From NCBI GenBank assembly GCA_016584305.1, contig JACEEZ010020894.1, positions 590,105 through 654,104 on the forward strand: 64,000 nt of DNA. Direction: 5' to 3'. Position 1 is the first letter of the stretch; each line of letters starts with the position of its first letter. This stretch comes from Chionoecetes opilio (lineage: Eukaryota; Arthropoda; Malacostraca; Decapoda; Majidae). Shown piece after piece: positions 20,727 to 34,447 of this stretch. The notes under the pieces are model-generated. The model was given only the letters and a program-made list of their open reading frames with translations, made no database searches and was not told where the DNA came from. The position numbers and the translations under genes are program-made.

Positions 20727-23700
20727 CTGCAAGTCGGAAAAAAAGAAAATTTAGAGGATAAGTAAAATTACATAAGCTTACACACCTGAACTATGGCAAT
20801 CGATGAGGGAGAAACTAGATTTTCATACATATTGGCTCTGCTGGGATCCTTTCACTACCCTCTTCATAGTCTATGTTGTGCTGTGAGACTGTAAATCTCC
20901 TGCTGTGGTAGATCAGTGACCAATATAAGACATGACACATTAACCCCTTGAGACCCAGAACGTAATTTCCATTGTAATTTGGCTACCATTAGACGATTTT
21001 TAGAGAATATAAGCAATATTTTATAGATATGACCTGTTTTTAGTATCCTTGTCAACTAACTAATTTGGTATACTATTCAGTTACTTTTCGTAATTTTATG
21101 GCTCGACAACATACAATTTTTTATAGCAAAGGAAAGATCTGGGTGTAAAGGGGTTAAGAATATGACTCAGAACAGTGCAACCAGCCAAGAGTCTCCCGCT
21201 CACCTTCATCGTTGGAGTAACAGTTATGGCAGTGCAGCTTGTGGTTTCTCACTCTCACGTCAGCACCGGCCGAGCCGTTCCCCAGCTGGATGCCGCACAC
21301 ACAGCACTTGAAGCACGGGATGTGGTAGAACAGCCGCAAGCTTTCAATGATCATCGCTGCTCCACGGCCTGAAAAGACAGTGTCAACCCAAAATTAGTCC
21401 TGACAATGAACTCAGACCATGTGCACGTATTTGTATGCATTGTATACACCCTACAATATTTTTCACGCTCTCTCCTTTCTCTCACATTCATCCTCTTACC
21501 ACATTTTGTTATTTCTATCTTATCCTTCTCAGTCTAAGTTATCCATACATTATTTTAATGTTTTAATATGGCATTTCTACCATGGCAATCCATTGTGAGA
21601 AAAAAATCCATTGAAGGGTGCAGTGTCAAACGTAATGATTATGATAACTTTTCCTACAATAAACTAAATAACTATAAATATTGCATGGACAGATTTATGA
21701 TACAGTTGGTTTGCTGCTTCATTAAAACGAAATGGAAAAACATGACTCACCAAGTTCTTCAGAGCAGTGAGAACACTTCTTTTTGCCCGAGACACTCAGG
21801 AGTCTCTGGTCCTGGGGAAGGTTGACGTCTGGCTGCTGTGTGGCGGGGGGGGAGGGCTGGCCGGCCTGGTAGAGTGGAGATTGTCCCGAGGCAGAACTCA
21901 GGGCATCGGCATTCATGTAGTCATGATAGTCTTCACGATAGTTGTTGTTCGCATAGTTGCTCCCCACTCTGAAAGCAAGATAATGCAACATGAGAAACTT
22001 ATTGATATGCTAGAGTTTACATGTTGTTATGCATGACAGCATCTATTTGAGCACTTCAAAGAAATATATAACAATGCCTAACAAACAATGTATACAAAAA
22101 TTTCAATTGTCAACCAACCTGCCACTGGCACTGTATGTGTTCTTGGTATTCTTGCTGTTGATTCTTTGAGTGAGGTTGTTGATTATTGAATCTGGGAGAG
22201 CCTTATCGCCATTAGCTGCTGGTGCAGGCATGTGTGGCTGATAGGTAAAGGCCTGATTTCTCCAACTGCCAGTGCTATTGTTGGTGGTTGTAGATGTAGA
22301 TGTAGAGGTGCTGCTGCTGTTGTTATTGTTTCCACTGTTGCTGATGTCTGGACTGGCATTGCTACTTGGAGATGAGTTCCTCAGGGCCTGAGGGTAGCTG
22401 GAGTAGGTGGGACTGGAATTTTTTACGGGATACATAGTTGATGCAGTCTGTGTGGGAAGGAAACTTGTTGGCTGTGGTGATGCCAGCTGATGGGGAGGGA
22501 ACTGCGGTGACGCACTTTGGGGGGATCTCTGTTGTGGCACTGGAGTGACCTTCGGGCGAGAGATTCGATCCTGCTGTTCCAATCTCCTCTGCTCAGCTTC
22601 CTAAGGGAATATATTAAAAAACAAATTAAATAAACCTCTCTTACTGTTCTGAAAGGAGTGACTCAAAGATAGTTTCTTCTGTATTCTTTAACATCAAACT
22701 GCAGTACAAGTTTCATCAAACCTCTCATCTACATTATATATCGCACAGCTATCTATAAAGGTACATCCATGCAGCAATACAAGGTTATGCAAATTAACTT
22801 CATGCAATGACAATACCTGATGTAACCAGTGTTTGCTGTAGTCCCTTTTTTGTCCTTCCTGTTTCTTCTTTATCCAACTTTCATTGTCTATGAGTCTTGG
22901 TTTGGGTATGGCTGAGAGTGCCAGGAGTGTCTGCTTGGACATCTGCTGACCTGAGAGTGCAGAGGAGCTTCCTTGGGGCTCCTGCTCTCCACCACTCATC
23001 AGGGACTCACTTGTAGTCATACGACTCACCCTGAACATAAAAAACAAAACTTCTATAGACCCTTGATATTTAATTTGTATACTACATAGTACGTATATGT
23101 ATATAGTATATAGTAGGACGGGTATGCAAAGATGATGTGTATGGATAAGAAAAAGAACAGATTCTTCTTCGATGGCCATTTAACCTGATGGAATTCCTTA
23201 AAAGGTATTCTAAGAAACAGGCATCAGAACAGATCACAGGACAGATGGATAGATGAACAGACATAACACAAAGTCTTACCTCATGGCCTCAAAACGCTCG
23301 GCTGTATTCAGGTCCGGCAGCAGCCTCTGAGTCTTGGTGGGAGTCAGAGGAGAGACAACCTTTTTCTTGCGTGGCAGAGGCTCTGGGATGTTGTCCCTTG
23401 GCGATGCTAAAGGCGTAGACCTGGCTGGCTGCAAGGGTAGGTGTCTTTTGGTTTCAATAGAGGAATGAGAATTGGATCGGGAGAAGGGATGGGGAGATGC
23501 CAGGGTGGCGTATTCTGAGGGAGACCCGGCTGGGAGACCAACACACTTGTCCTCCCTGGCGGGGGAGAGACTGTCCTCCTCCATGGGCTGCGCGGCCTCG
23601 AATGTGGGAGCCGTGTAGAACTCTTGGATGGAGAGGTGTGATGGAGGCTGTCGCCGCTGCATCTTGAAGCCATTATCTATAGGCTCAGGCAGGATTGAGC

Positions 23701-26700
23701 CTATTTGTGTGTTGTGAGAGTCTGAGAGGATGCTGGGGGGCTGGGTGGAAGGTGACGGCCTTGCTGGCAGGTGGCCAACGCGGCGCAACATGTCCTTGTC
23801 ATGGCGCATCATTTCTTCCTCCAACTCAGCGAGTTTCTGGTAAATATGATCACAATCATATTAACTTATTCATCAGAAATGGATACTGGTTTTATGATGA
23901 ATTTTATAATGCTGTAGTTTTACAGCTAAGAGGATTGATTTAGTAGGAGTCAAGATTTTAAACAAAACATTGTGATAAAATATCACCCAACACCAAAGAA
24001 GTTACATAACTCAGTGCAGTATATAAGTCTTCATTAAAAGTGAGCTTGATAGCGTTTATGAAGGGAACTTTCAAGAGTTAATAGAGAACACCATTCTACA
24101 TAAGTATCACTTCAACAACTAGCACAAGAGGAAAATAGATGCATGCTCCCCTACCTTAACCTTCGTTCTCATAAGACAACTACAGATTGCGGCTCATTCA
24201 TGCTTTTGATTGCAAATGAAGGAAATTTTGTGAGCAAGACAAAGAAAATTCATACAGCAGTATACCATAAAACCCACTTTATCGAAGAATGTATTTAATA
24301 TTCAGATTAACTTCGAATCCTCGTGTGTTCAGATTGTATTTTCACCGCTACCTTTGGGCAACATTTCATAATACCGCAACACCACTTTGTCTTGTCGAGT
24401 CATTGTCTTGCCCATGAATGCCTTACTACATGAGTGACACAAAAAATCCCACAATGTCACACATGCATAGCAAAGTAGAAGTGAGGGATGTGCACTCACT
24501 GGCATGACTGAAGAAAAATAAATAAATAGCTTGGATGAAGTGGGTTTTATGGCACACTGTTTTCCCTTGGTTTAGCTACAGGTACACCGGGATTCACCAG
24601 CTCCCTTACTCTAAAGCCTTGTCAGATTAACCATTTTGCCGCACCAGCTCAGATCAGGTAATAATAATTCATGAACAAACCTCTGATCTATCTACTTTAC
24701 ACCTCCCAAATGTCTGAAGCACCAAAAACTTTTAGAAATTTGAATAAGATAAATATTGAATATGAATTGATTTGTGATATCAAATAATCAAATTAACCTT
24801 TCAAGAGTTCAACTTTTCTTGCATCGATATGGAATTGAGTTTTTGTTTGTCACCACTACTGAGTCTGCATCTCTCTAGAAGCTTTAGTTAGGTTTAATGT
24901 GAGAAATAAACTAAGAATCCTACAAAATTTAGGCATCATCACCAAGATGTGCTGTCTAGGCAATCTAAGTAAGCATGTGCTGCAACCAACACTATTTGTG
25001 ACCGCCCAGCAAACTAGCCTGGCGCTTGTCAGGATTTCAACCTCACTCTCGTTATTTTGTCCAGACTCTGGGAGGTGGCAAATAAAAAGTTGCTAGTAAA
25101 TCGGTGGTATACCTGTACCTAAAATTTGTCATCAGTGATCTAAAAGGAATATTCATTCATGATGGTAACAAGGGTTTAATTGAACTCATCTTTAGAGTAG
25201 CTGCCCTGTTAATTAATAAACTTCATCAAATATTGAACTTTTGAAGCTATGAGAGCATACAGCAACAACCTGAAGCAGGCTTATTATGCAACACAATACT
25301 ATAATTATTTAATAGAAGTCTGTTTTCTCTTGTGCTAGTCTGTTTCCCATGTTCACCTTATATTCATCAGACTGTGAGCCAGAATAGGCAACAGAGTCGG
25401 TACTGTAGTCCAGAGTGGAGCTGGAGGCCACTAAGTGAGCACTGAGGAGCTGACTCTCAGCCACTCCTGAAGGTTGGGTGGCCATCCTGAATTGTGGCTC
25501 AGATGGCACATTTGCTACATGGTTATTTAAGGCCTCGGCATGTATCTCTTCAGCGTTAATGGCAGACTCCAAAGTGACACGAGCCCAGGCAACACCGTCA
25601 GAAGGCATCTGAACATGCTCTACGTTTGTGGTTTCAGTGACAGAGTAGGAGTTCTCTAGGTTGTTAGTTGAGGTTACAGGAACTATTCTAGCAACCTTGG
25701 GTCCCGTATCCAATTCAAAAGCTGTCACAGGATTCTTGACCTGAGAAGAAGACAGGGAAGAGGGGGTGAAGTATAAGTGTGACTCATGCAATTTGTCCTT
25801 CTGGACAACGTCCTGTAAATTGCTAGGGTTGTTAACAATGACTCCATCCTTGTTATGAATCTTTTCAATAGAAGCATTGGAATTATGATTTGACATATTT
25901 GTTGTGGGTTCCTTGCATGTGTCCTGCCTGTCCTCAAAAGAGGCAATTCTATTTCTAAACCTAACTGTTTTTCTGCCACGATGCATTGAAGTGTTGTCAG
26001 GTGCACAGTTTTTAATCTCCTTATTCCAAGGTAGTGCTATTCTATTGAAATTTATTTGTGTAGTTTTTTCACCTGAAGGGCTTTCACTACGGGTCATGTT
26101 GCTGTCTACATGATTATCTTGATTTGGAGTAAGTGCAAAGGTTTCCACCCTATGAGAAGAATCAAAAGGATGTGTCATGGTGTTATCAAAGCTATCACAC
26201 TGAACTGAAGGTACAAGGGGTGGGTCAACATTAGTGACACGAGCACCTGATAGCCACACTTGGGTTACAATTTGTTTATTGGGGGGAGTCACAACCTGTG
26301 GAGATGTCACGGGGCTCCTACGCTTGCTTAACTCTTCACACTCAGGTATTGGTGTGAGGCTCAGTGGAGGTCTGGTGGCTTCAGGAACAGTGCATGGTAA
26401 GGAGGAAGAAGTAAGAGAGACACGCGTCCCATCTTCTTTAAGTTGTGGGGACACTGGTATAAAATCACTAGGAGCTGGCATATTAGCTGATGAGTAAGCA
26501 AAAATTTTAGTAGTATCAAGAACAGGGGAAGGTGGAGGAGGAGGTACAAAGTCCTGACACCCAGAAGAAGAGGTGCTATTTGATCTCAAGCACTGTAAGG
26601 TGAAGAGAAGAGAAAACCATCAGACACCGAGTCAAGGAGGCTTATATCCTACCCTAAAAGACCTCAGCTTAATTAAACCATCAAGAACATAGAAAGAAAC

Positions 26701-29700
26701 ATATAGTGTGCACTAATAGGGTTATGACAAGCTAAGACAGTATCAATGAAGGTGCTATAGTAGCAGAAACTGGAATAAACTTCCTTAAAGATTTGGTTAG
26801 ATTTATCTCTATCTTATAAATCTAGTAAGCAAAAATATATTACTATATCTGCCCTGCCTTGAAAATAAATTTTGAGAAACAGTATAATGGTGAGAGAAAT
26901 TGCTTGATTCATAATTAACCACAGTGCAAGGACTAATATTCATTTCAATGATTGTGCTGAATGACCAAGTCATAATCAAAGTAATCATGTGAGGTAGTTT
27001 ATCAAGATTTAGTACAGGATTATATTTGAAATGGAAATGTGAATGCATAGAGAGCTTGTTAAGTTTAAGAATGACTACCCAGTCATGACATGAGAAGACC
27101 AGTGTCAGACAAGGCTGGAGCACCGAGGCGGCAGCACCACCCAGACGCCTACCTCCTGGTACTGCAAGTGGTCGTCATCTGGTTCTTCACTTCCTGCATC
27201 TTCCTGCTGAGTCTCAAGCACGGGATGCTGCTGCTGCTGCTGCTTCAGCTGTTCAGAGCGCTCCAGGTTTTCAATGATTTCACGCTCTTGACGTGCATAT
27301 TCCAATTCACTCAGAATCTGGCGGTTATTATTATGGCGGAATTATTATGCTAGTGATAATATTCTATTATTTACCTAAGCATTATAAAAACCAATTAATT
27401 TGACCCCTTAAAAGCTTGTACTGTACCCACCATTTGTGTGGTGGTCTTGGCCGCCTTGGAGCCTGTCAAGCTGCGCTCGGCCTCCCGCTCCTGCCTCAGC
27501 AAGTCACTGAGGTCTGGTGGAGGCTTCACAGTTTGTTCTGGGCAAAATAGACATACACCAAATATAGAATCTTAATAGAAATTGAATATGAAAATATATA
27601 TGAAACTACAAAAATGCACTGCCCCAAAAATTAAATCCCTGTTACGATAAAAGACGGGGGCATACATAACATATAAGAACATAAGAAAATAAGGAAGCTA
27701 CAAGAGGCCGCGAGGCCTACACGTGGTAGTTCCTGTCGCCTAACTATACCTACATCCACCTTTCATCCCCATCCATGAACCTATCCAGCCCCTCTTTAAA
27801 GCTCCTTAATGACTCTGCACTAACTACCTGTCTACTGAGACCATTCCATTCATTCACCACCCTATTTGTGAACCAGTTTTTCCCTATTTCCTTTCTAATT
27901 CTACGCTTTTCCAGCTTGAATCCGTTACTTCTTGTTCTACCCTGGTTAAAAGCCGTAAGAACTTTTCTTACCTCTCCTTTATTAAATCCCTTTATCCACT
28001 TAAAAACTTCTATCAGATCGCCCCTTACTCTGCGTCTCTCGAGTGAGTGTAATTTTAATAACTTCAATCTCCTCTCATAACTAAAGTTACGCATCCCTTG
28101 TATCATTTTGGTCATCCTTCTCTGCACTGTTTCTAACGAGGCTATATCCTTCCTGTAATATGGAGACCAAAACTGAACTGCATAGTCTAGGTGAGGCCTG
28201 ACTAGAGCCAGATTAAGCTTTAGAATAACTTCCGCACTTCTACTTTTAAGTGCGCAATGCTGCGCGTGGCCTCGGTGCTCATCTCCGTGGCATTAGCCCT
28301 TGAGCCTGTGGTGGTGGGCGAGGACCCGCTACGCCGGGACACAGGGCTAGTGTGACATCCCGGTTACCACAGTTACCTTCCCCAGGTTTCCCCAGGTACC
28401 CATTTATGGACCATCCCCAAAAGGAAGGATGAACAGCTGGGTTGGCTGGCCACCGACTTGCCCTGGCCCGGATTCGAACCTGGGCCCGCAGATTCGTAGC
28501 CAGGCACGCAAGCCACTACACCATGAAGGCAACACATATTGCACATAAAAGAACAAAACAATCTATAACTAGCAGCAATACATTATCTCTAGTGATGCCA
28601 ATAAGTGTTTAGTGTGTGGACAAACAAACTCACCATCCTCGATGTATTGTGATGAGGTGCCCAAGAAGTCTGACCTCCGCCTCCACTGCTCCTTCTTCAA
28701 GCGCCGAGTGGAATTCTCTCGCTTGAAGGCATCCTATGGCACCACACAGCATCACAATTAGACCACAAAGTTCTCTTCACATCAAATTCCTACTAAAGCA
28801 TAAGGACAATATTTTCTATACAAGAAAGCTAAATTCATGCACTAACAGCAATAGTTGTGTATTTTGAGAGATTTGAATACTCTAATACCTATATCTATAT
28901 TTTATAAAAAGAAATATAACAGTTTCTTATAGTTATTTTTCAGGTGTTTCAATGTACTGGCGACTGTGAGGACCTCTAGAATAATATTACCTTTTTTGCT
29001 TATGATCAAAACCGATTTTACTACGGGAAACCTGGAGTTATAAAACCTTCCTTTGATTTAGTTATAAACACTAATCTCACAACTTTTTTTTTATATCTAC
29101 CAGAAGATTATGAAAAAGGAAAATAAGCTTGAATAAACTACTAAGTGTTTTTGGTGAAGGGTATTACAGATCCCTATTCTTAAAGATATTGTAAGCTTAC
29201 TGCAACATAATTCAAGAAGATAAGATAATTACTACAAGACTCAAATCATACGTAGCTTCTATTTCTATTTCAATATTACCAAAATTCATCAAAATCAAAT
29301 ACGATGCAAATACTGTAGCCTACTGCATAAAAGAATATGTCAAATGTCATGCATGCCAACAATCAGGAAATGACAGGCAATCACCTCTAACAATAAGACG
29401 ATACGAGACAAATGAAGCAAACTACTCATACAAATGGCAGCTACAAAATCAACCAAAAATTTAGTCCGTTTCAAATTGCAAGAAATTCCCTACAAGTAAC
29501 CTAATGACGAGCAATCCTACACACATAATTGACAAGTATTATTTTGAAAACTAATATGAAACTGTTGAAAACTATACAATACCATTGTAATAAAATGATG
29601 TAAATACCTGTTCCCTTTTCTGAGGTTTAATCCATAAGTGGCACAGAACAGGGAGAGAATGCATGGAAGGGTGAGCTGATACATGATAGCTCATATTTTA

Positions 29701-32700
29701 AAATCAAATTTACTATTATAGGCTAAGGGAAAAAAATAGATTAAAACAATAATGCGATAAAAGATTGATTTTGAGTGCAAGGAGACCGTGTGAAAAGTAT
29801 TACTGAGAATATATATATTTGTCATTTTTGTAAAATTCAAGTGCAATGTTATAATTTAAAAACTATTTTCATTGTTCATGAACAATCTGCTTTTTTGGTA
29901 AATGGCAACCCACATATTTGGGAAAAGTCCTTTTGCAAGGAAAAAGTATCATAATAGAATAATCAAAACTCTCGTACATAATTAATTTTCCTGAAGAGAT
30001 CGGCGCAAAATCTATGTGTGGGTGGGCAAGGCTTGAACCAATGGTACCTCCATCATCTCAGGGGGTGAGATATTATCACATTAATTTGTTATCACTCACT
30101 GTTTTGTCGTACGCAACACTATTAATATTTATCACATAAATCAAGGCTTCAGTATGTCTAAAGTGGACAGATAGAAACAAGAGAGATGAAGTGACAAAAT
30201 AAGTGTCATAGAAACAAGACAGATTTCGAAGTCACTCTAATCTGGAAACTTAATTCATGAGGTACGGAAGGAATGTATCATCAGGTTGCAGCAGGCAGCC
30301 AACAATGTGTGAATGTGTATCAAACTGTGAAACAAATCAACATGGTTTCTTTGATGCAGTGTGTAGACAGTGCTTTACCCACCTCCTCCTGCACTGGCAG
30401 ACTCTGCGGCTGCTCAGACGCATCGCTGTCAGAATCATCATCAGGGGGAGGAGGGGGAGGGGGTTCCGAGGGGGGGGCCGCCATGGAGGGGCCGTCCGTC
30501 CACGTCACATCGAGCACCTGAATGACCCGGCACCGTCATGCATTACCTCCTCACTACCTTGTTGCAACACTACTGTCAACACCTCAGTGCATGGAGTCAC
30601 CCACGTAGGGTGCGATTACTTCTAACAATGCATGGGATATATCAACGGGCTTATGAAAAACAAACGCAAGTCTAATTGCTACTACGACATATTATTTGTC
30701 ATAAAGTAAATACTTTATAAGTAAGTCAATTATTACAAAGTTATGATACATTTTTCCTCAAGTGTAACAGTACAAAATATATGTAATAAATAGATACTAT
30801 TTTTGAGCAAGTATTTCAGAAAAAGTTCAGTGAGGCCAATTCAAGGCCTCCTGATGAAGCTAACAATGTAAGAAATATAATTCAATATAAATAAAGACTT
30901 GTATTACAATAACTTTTCAATCTAAATTATTGACTTCAGTTTTTATATCAAAAATATATTTTAAAATATCAAGAATGAATTAACTGTGTCAGTCATTGTG
31001 CTGCGGCAATCTTCTGTGCGTCAAATGAATATTCACATAATGGAAATGCAATTTATGCAATTAGTATGTTATAATGTGATACCGTATGAGTTTGTTGTAA
31101 AAAGCATTATTTCCGTTGCACAAAGTTTGTTGTTAAGTTTGCCTGGCGTGGAGGTGACGCAATAGTGTGGCAGCAAAACAGGCAATGAGCACAGCCCGGC
31201 ATGCACATGGGTTGCACAGAGGACAGAAACCATCACCCAAACCAGCCAAGGGAGAATTTGTCCATACAGGGAGGAGGAAACCCGCCACCAGAGGCTGGAC
31301 ACCACGGAAGTACTTTCTGTTATCACCATTATTGGACACTTTTATATTTATCTCCAAATAACGTACTGATAATTAAGAATCATTGGAGTGGTGGCACCCA
31401 GCCTCGGGTGTATGGGTGGGAGGGGCATGCTTAGATTAATGAAATGGAAAAAAATCCGTCTATGTCAGGTTTTAGTCCAAGGAAAGTGCTCCCTACTAGT
31501 CTATTGTAGATCATTTATCCTTTTCTCTATTCAATAATAATACTATCTATTCACTATCTTTCACTATCATCAAGGCCTGGATTACATTGCATTTAGGTAT
31601 TCTTGGTGTTAGTTATGTTAATTGTGAAAACAAATGTCCAGGCCTGCCGTTGAGCCATAAGCTGGTGCGTTGTGTGGGTTAGCGGCGGGAGAGTCTGACT
31701 AAACTACTACACCATAGTGGGCTGGATACTCTATTAATAATCAATTAGTTGAGTGAGTAGTGTCTTTTTTCTGTACCTAAAATCCTGGATCCCAAAATTA
31801 ATATGGTAAGCGGTAAATTATTAAATCTAATTTGTTATTTTGCAGCTACAAAGCATATATCATATGATGTAATTTAAACCCACATAGTTCTTCTTTACAA
31901 CAAACAAGCACAAACTTGATTTATATTTACATATATTTATATAAAGTGGGTACAGAAGAAAAAAATGTTAACTCACTGTTAGGAAAACATAATATTGCTG
32001 AAAAATTAAACACTATGATTTCAGGACACAATCACAGGTTACTGAGACATGATAGGCATAACTGAGGGCATGGGTCTGAAATCTTTGAAACCGTTTCCTG
32101 CAGGTCATTCTAGAGCAGGGATATCTTGTGAAGTGAAGATTAAAAGATGTCCAACAAGTCATTTCTACGTTGACAAAAAAAATGTCAAAGTCAAAGGAAT
32201 AGTGAGTAAAGCCTTACCTCTGGGGGCTCCATGGGCGGGGGAGGGGGTGGAGGCGCCTTGACGGGTGATGGGGGTGGAGGCGCCTTGACGGGTGATGGGG
32301 GTGGAGGCGCCTTGACGGGTGATGGGGGAGGGGGCACCACCTCCTGCCTCACCTCCTCCAGGGTCTGGTACTGGTGCTCCTCCACACTCTCCTGGCTCTC
32401 CGCTTGACCTTCATCAACCTGTGCAAAGGAGCTTGTCGGTGATGCACTGTTTCACGGCGATGTTGAAACTGATTTTAAGTTTTCATAAAATTTGAGTCAA
32501 GTTGTACCAAGGCCTTATGTATTGTACATCTAAAAAATATAATCTTAATTTAAGTTGTTATTGTTAAGTATGTATAAGTTTTAAATTTTAAGTTTGATTT
32601 GAAGTTTAAGGTATATTTAATTGAAGTTTTCTTTGCCATCTTAAAACATTCATATGATTCAAGGTTATTCAGATCCTGTGCCTCTGACTGCCTGCCTCAT

Positions 32701-34372
32701 CAGGATCAGTCTTGGGATTGGCAAAAAAATTGGTTTTGTTGAGTTGTGGAGCTGGCTAACATTATCCTCATTGATTGAATAGTTCAATTTCACAAAATTC
32801 AGGTTTAGAGGTTTCTGTGTTACCAATAAGGTGTTCAACGTAAAACCTTTAACTGTGTCTGAAAATGCAGTATACTTAGGGACTCGTATTACCTTTTCGT
32901 AAATATTCTCATACATGGGCTCATCTACTATGTTTTCATAGATGTTTTCTGGCTGGGCCGAGGCATCTTCCTCATCACCCACTTGTTCATAGTCATTGAT
33001 CACCTGTTCAAAGACAGATTGCAACACACAATAACGAGCAGGGACTTGGACAGACATAAGGCAGAGCAATGCTGAATTTAACATCATTTAATTTGTTGGA
33101 TCTTACAGCTTCCATTTACACCAAAATTTTAGAAAATATAGTTTTCAGCAATTAGTGACTGAGTGGCTTGTTAACCAGTGATGTTAAATGCAAGCATATG
33201 CAGCTACAAATACACAAATAACAAAGAACAAACTCATACACACACTAAAAGATGGTAAAAAAAGTTTGATCATTAATCATGAAACCCACATTGGAATATG
33301 CAGCAGTGGTAAGGACCCACAATCCCACATTTGAAGAAGCATATTATGATGTGTAAAAGAAAAAGTAGAGAGAAGTTTAAGCTTCTTGGAAAGATTGGAA
33401 TAGTTATGCTTACCCAAGCTGGGGAAAAGGTGGAAAAGAGGGGACATGATTTTGGTGTACAAATGTGTAACACCATGGATGTAGGAGGCTTGTTTCAACA
33501 AGGAAATCCAGCACTAAGGCTGCGCTTAAATCAAACTATTCAAGTTGCGTCAAGTAAAAAAGATTCAGAACTTGTCTTGACTCGACACTCTAGTGTATTT
33601 TAACTCATATGTACTAATTTCTCAGAAAGCGTTCACACCAGGAGAGTAGAGTCAATTCAAATCTCGCCCAGTCGCGTCGCGTCACAGGTAAGACTGTGCC
33701 TATTTTTACACGAGGCACCGTGACCCTGCAGAGGTGTGAACATCATGTAAATGGATGTCCGTCCTAATGAATTTAGTTTGAGTAAACTTCCCTTTTATTC
33801 CTGTAGCGGCTTCCCTCACTCTCGTTTTAACTCTCCCATTCTCCACCTAAATAACGGTAGTTTCCCTTTTCTTCCCCTCTTGCTCTAAAGGTTTCTGTTC
33901 CCTTGTCTAATTTAAGGCAATTCCGTTCAGGAGACATCGGGCGTCGTGCAGGATGAGAAGTGCTGGGGTTGCCAAGGGACGCTCAGGAAGCCTACCGTAA
34001 CTTTGATCACAAGTTGTTCACACACCTTGAAATACGTCTGGTTACTGAGTAGTGATTGACTCAGTTTGATTCAGTCACTGTGAATGGTGATAATTTAAAA
34101 TCAATAATCAAATGACTCATGACTCGACATGATTTGACTCGTTGTTGTAATTGCAGCCTAAGAAGAAACTGCATAGAAATCAACAAGAGAAGAGGAGATA
34201 AGGATCTACAAAAGTAGATATTTTTTTACAGAACAATAGATCAGTGGAATGCCCTATCACAGGTGTAGTGTGTGCAGGCAGCATGCAGGAATGTAAAGAA
34301 AAATTTAATTTGCTATTATAAGACGGCACAAAAACTTGACAATCGTTAATATACAAATAGGTAGATTACCCA

Positions 34373-34447
<75 letters not shown>

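Noticed and set aside
28301..28530. A true tRNA gene
   Set aside because: Box A and B are good, but the cloverleaf is imperfect and a SINE body follows, with a second copy at 42054.
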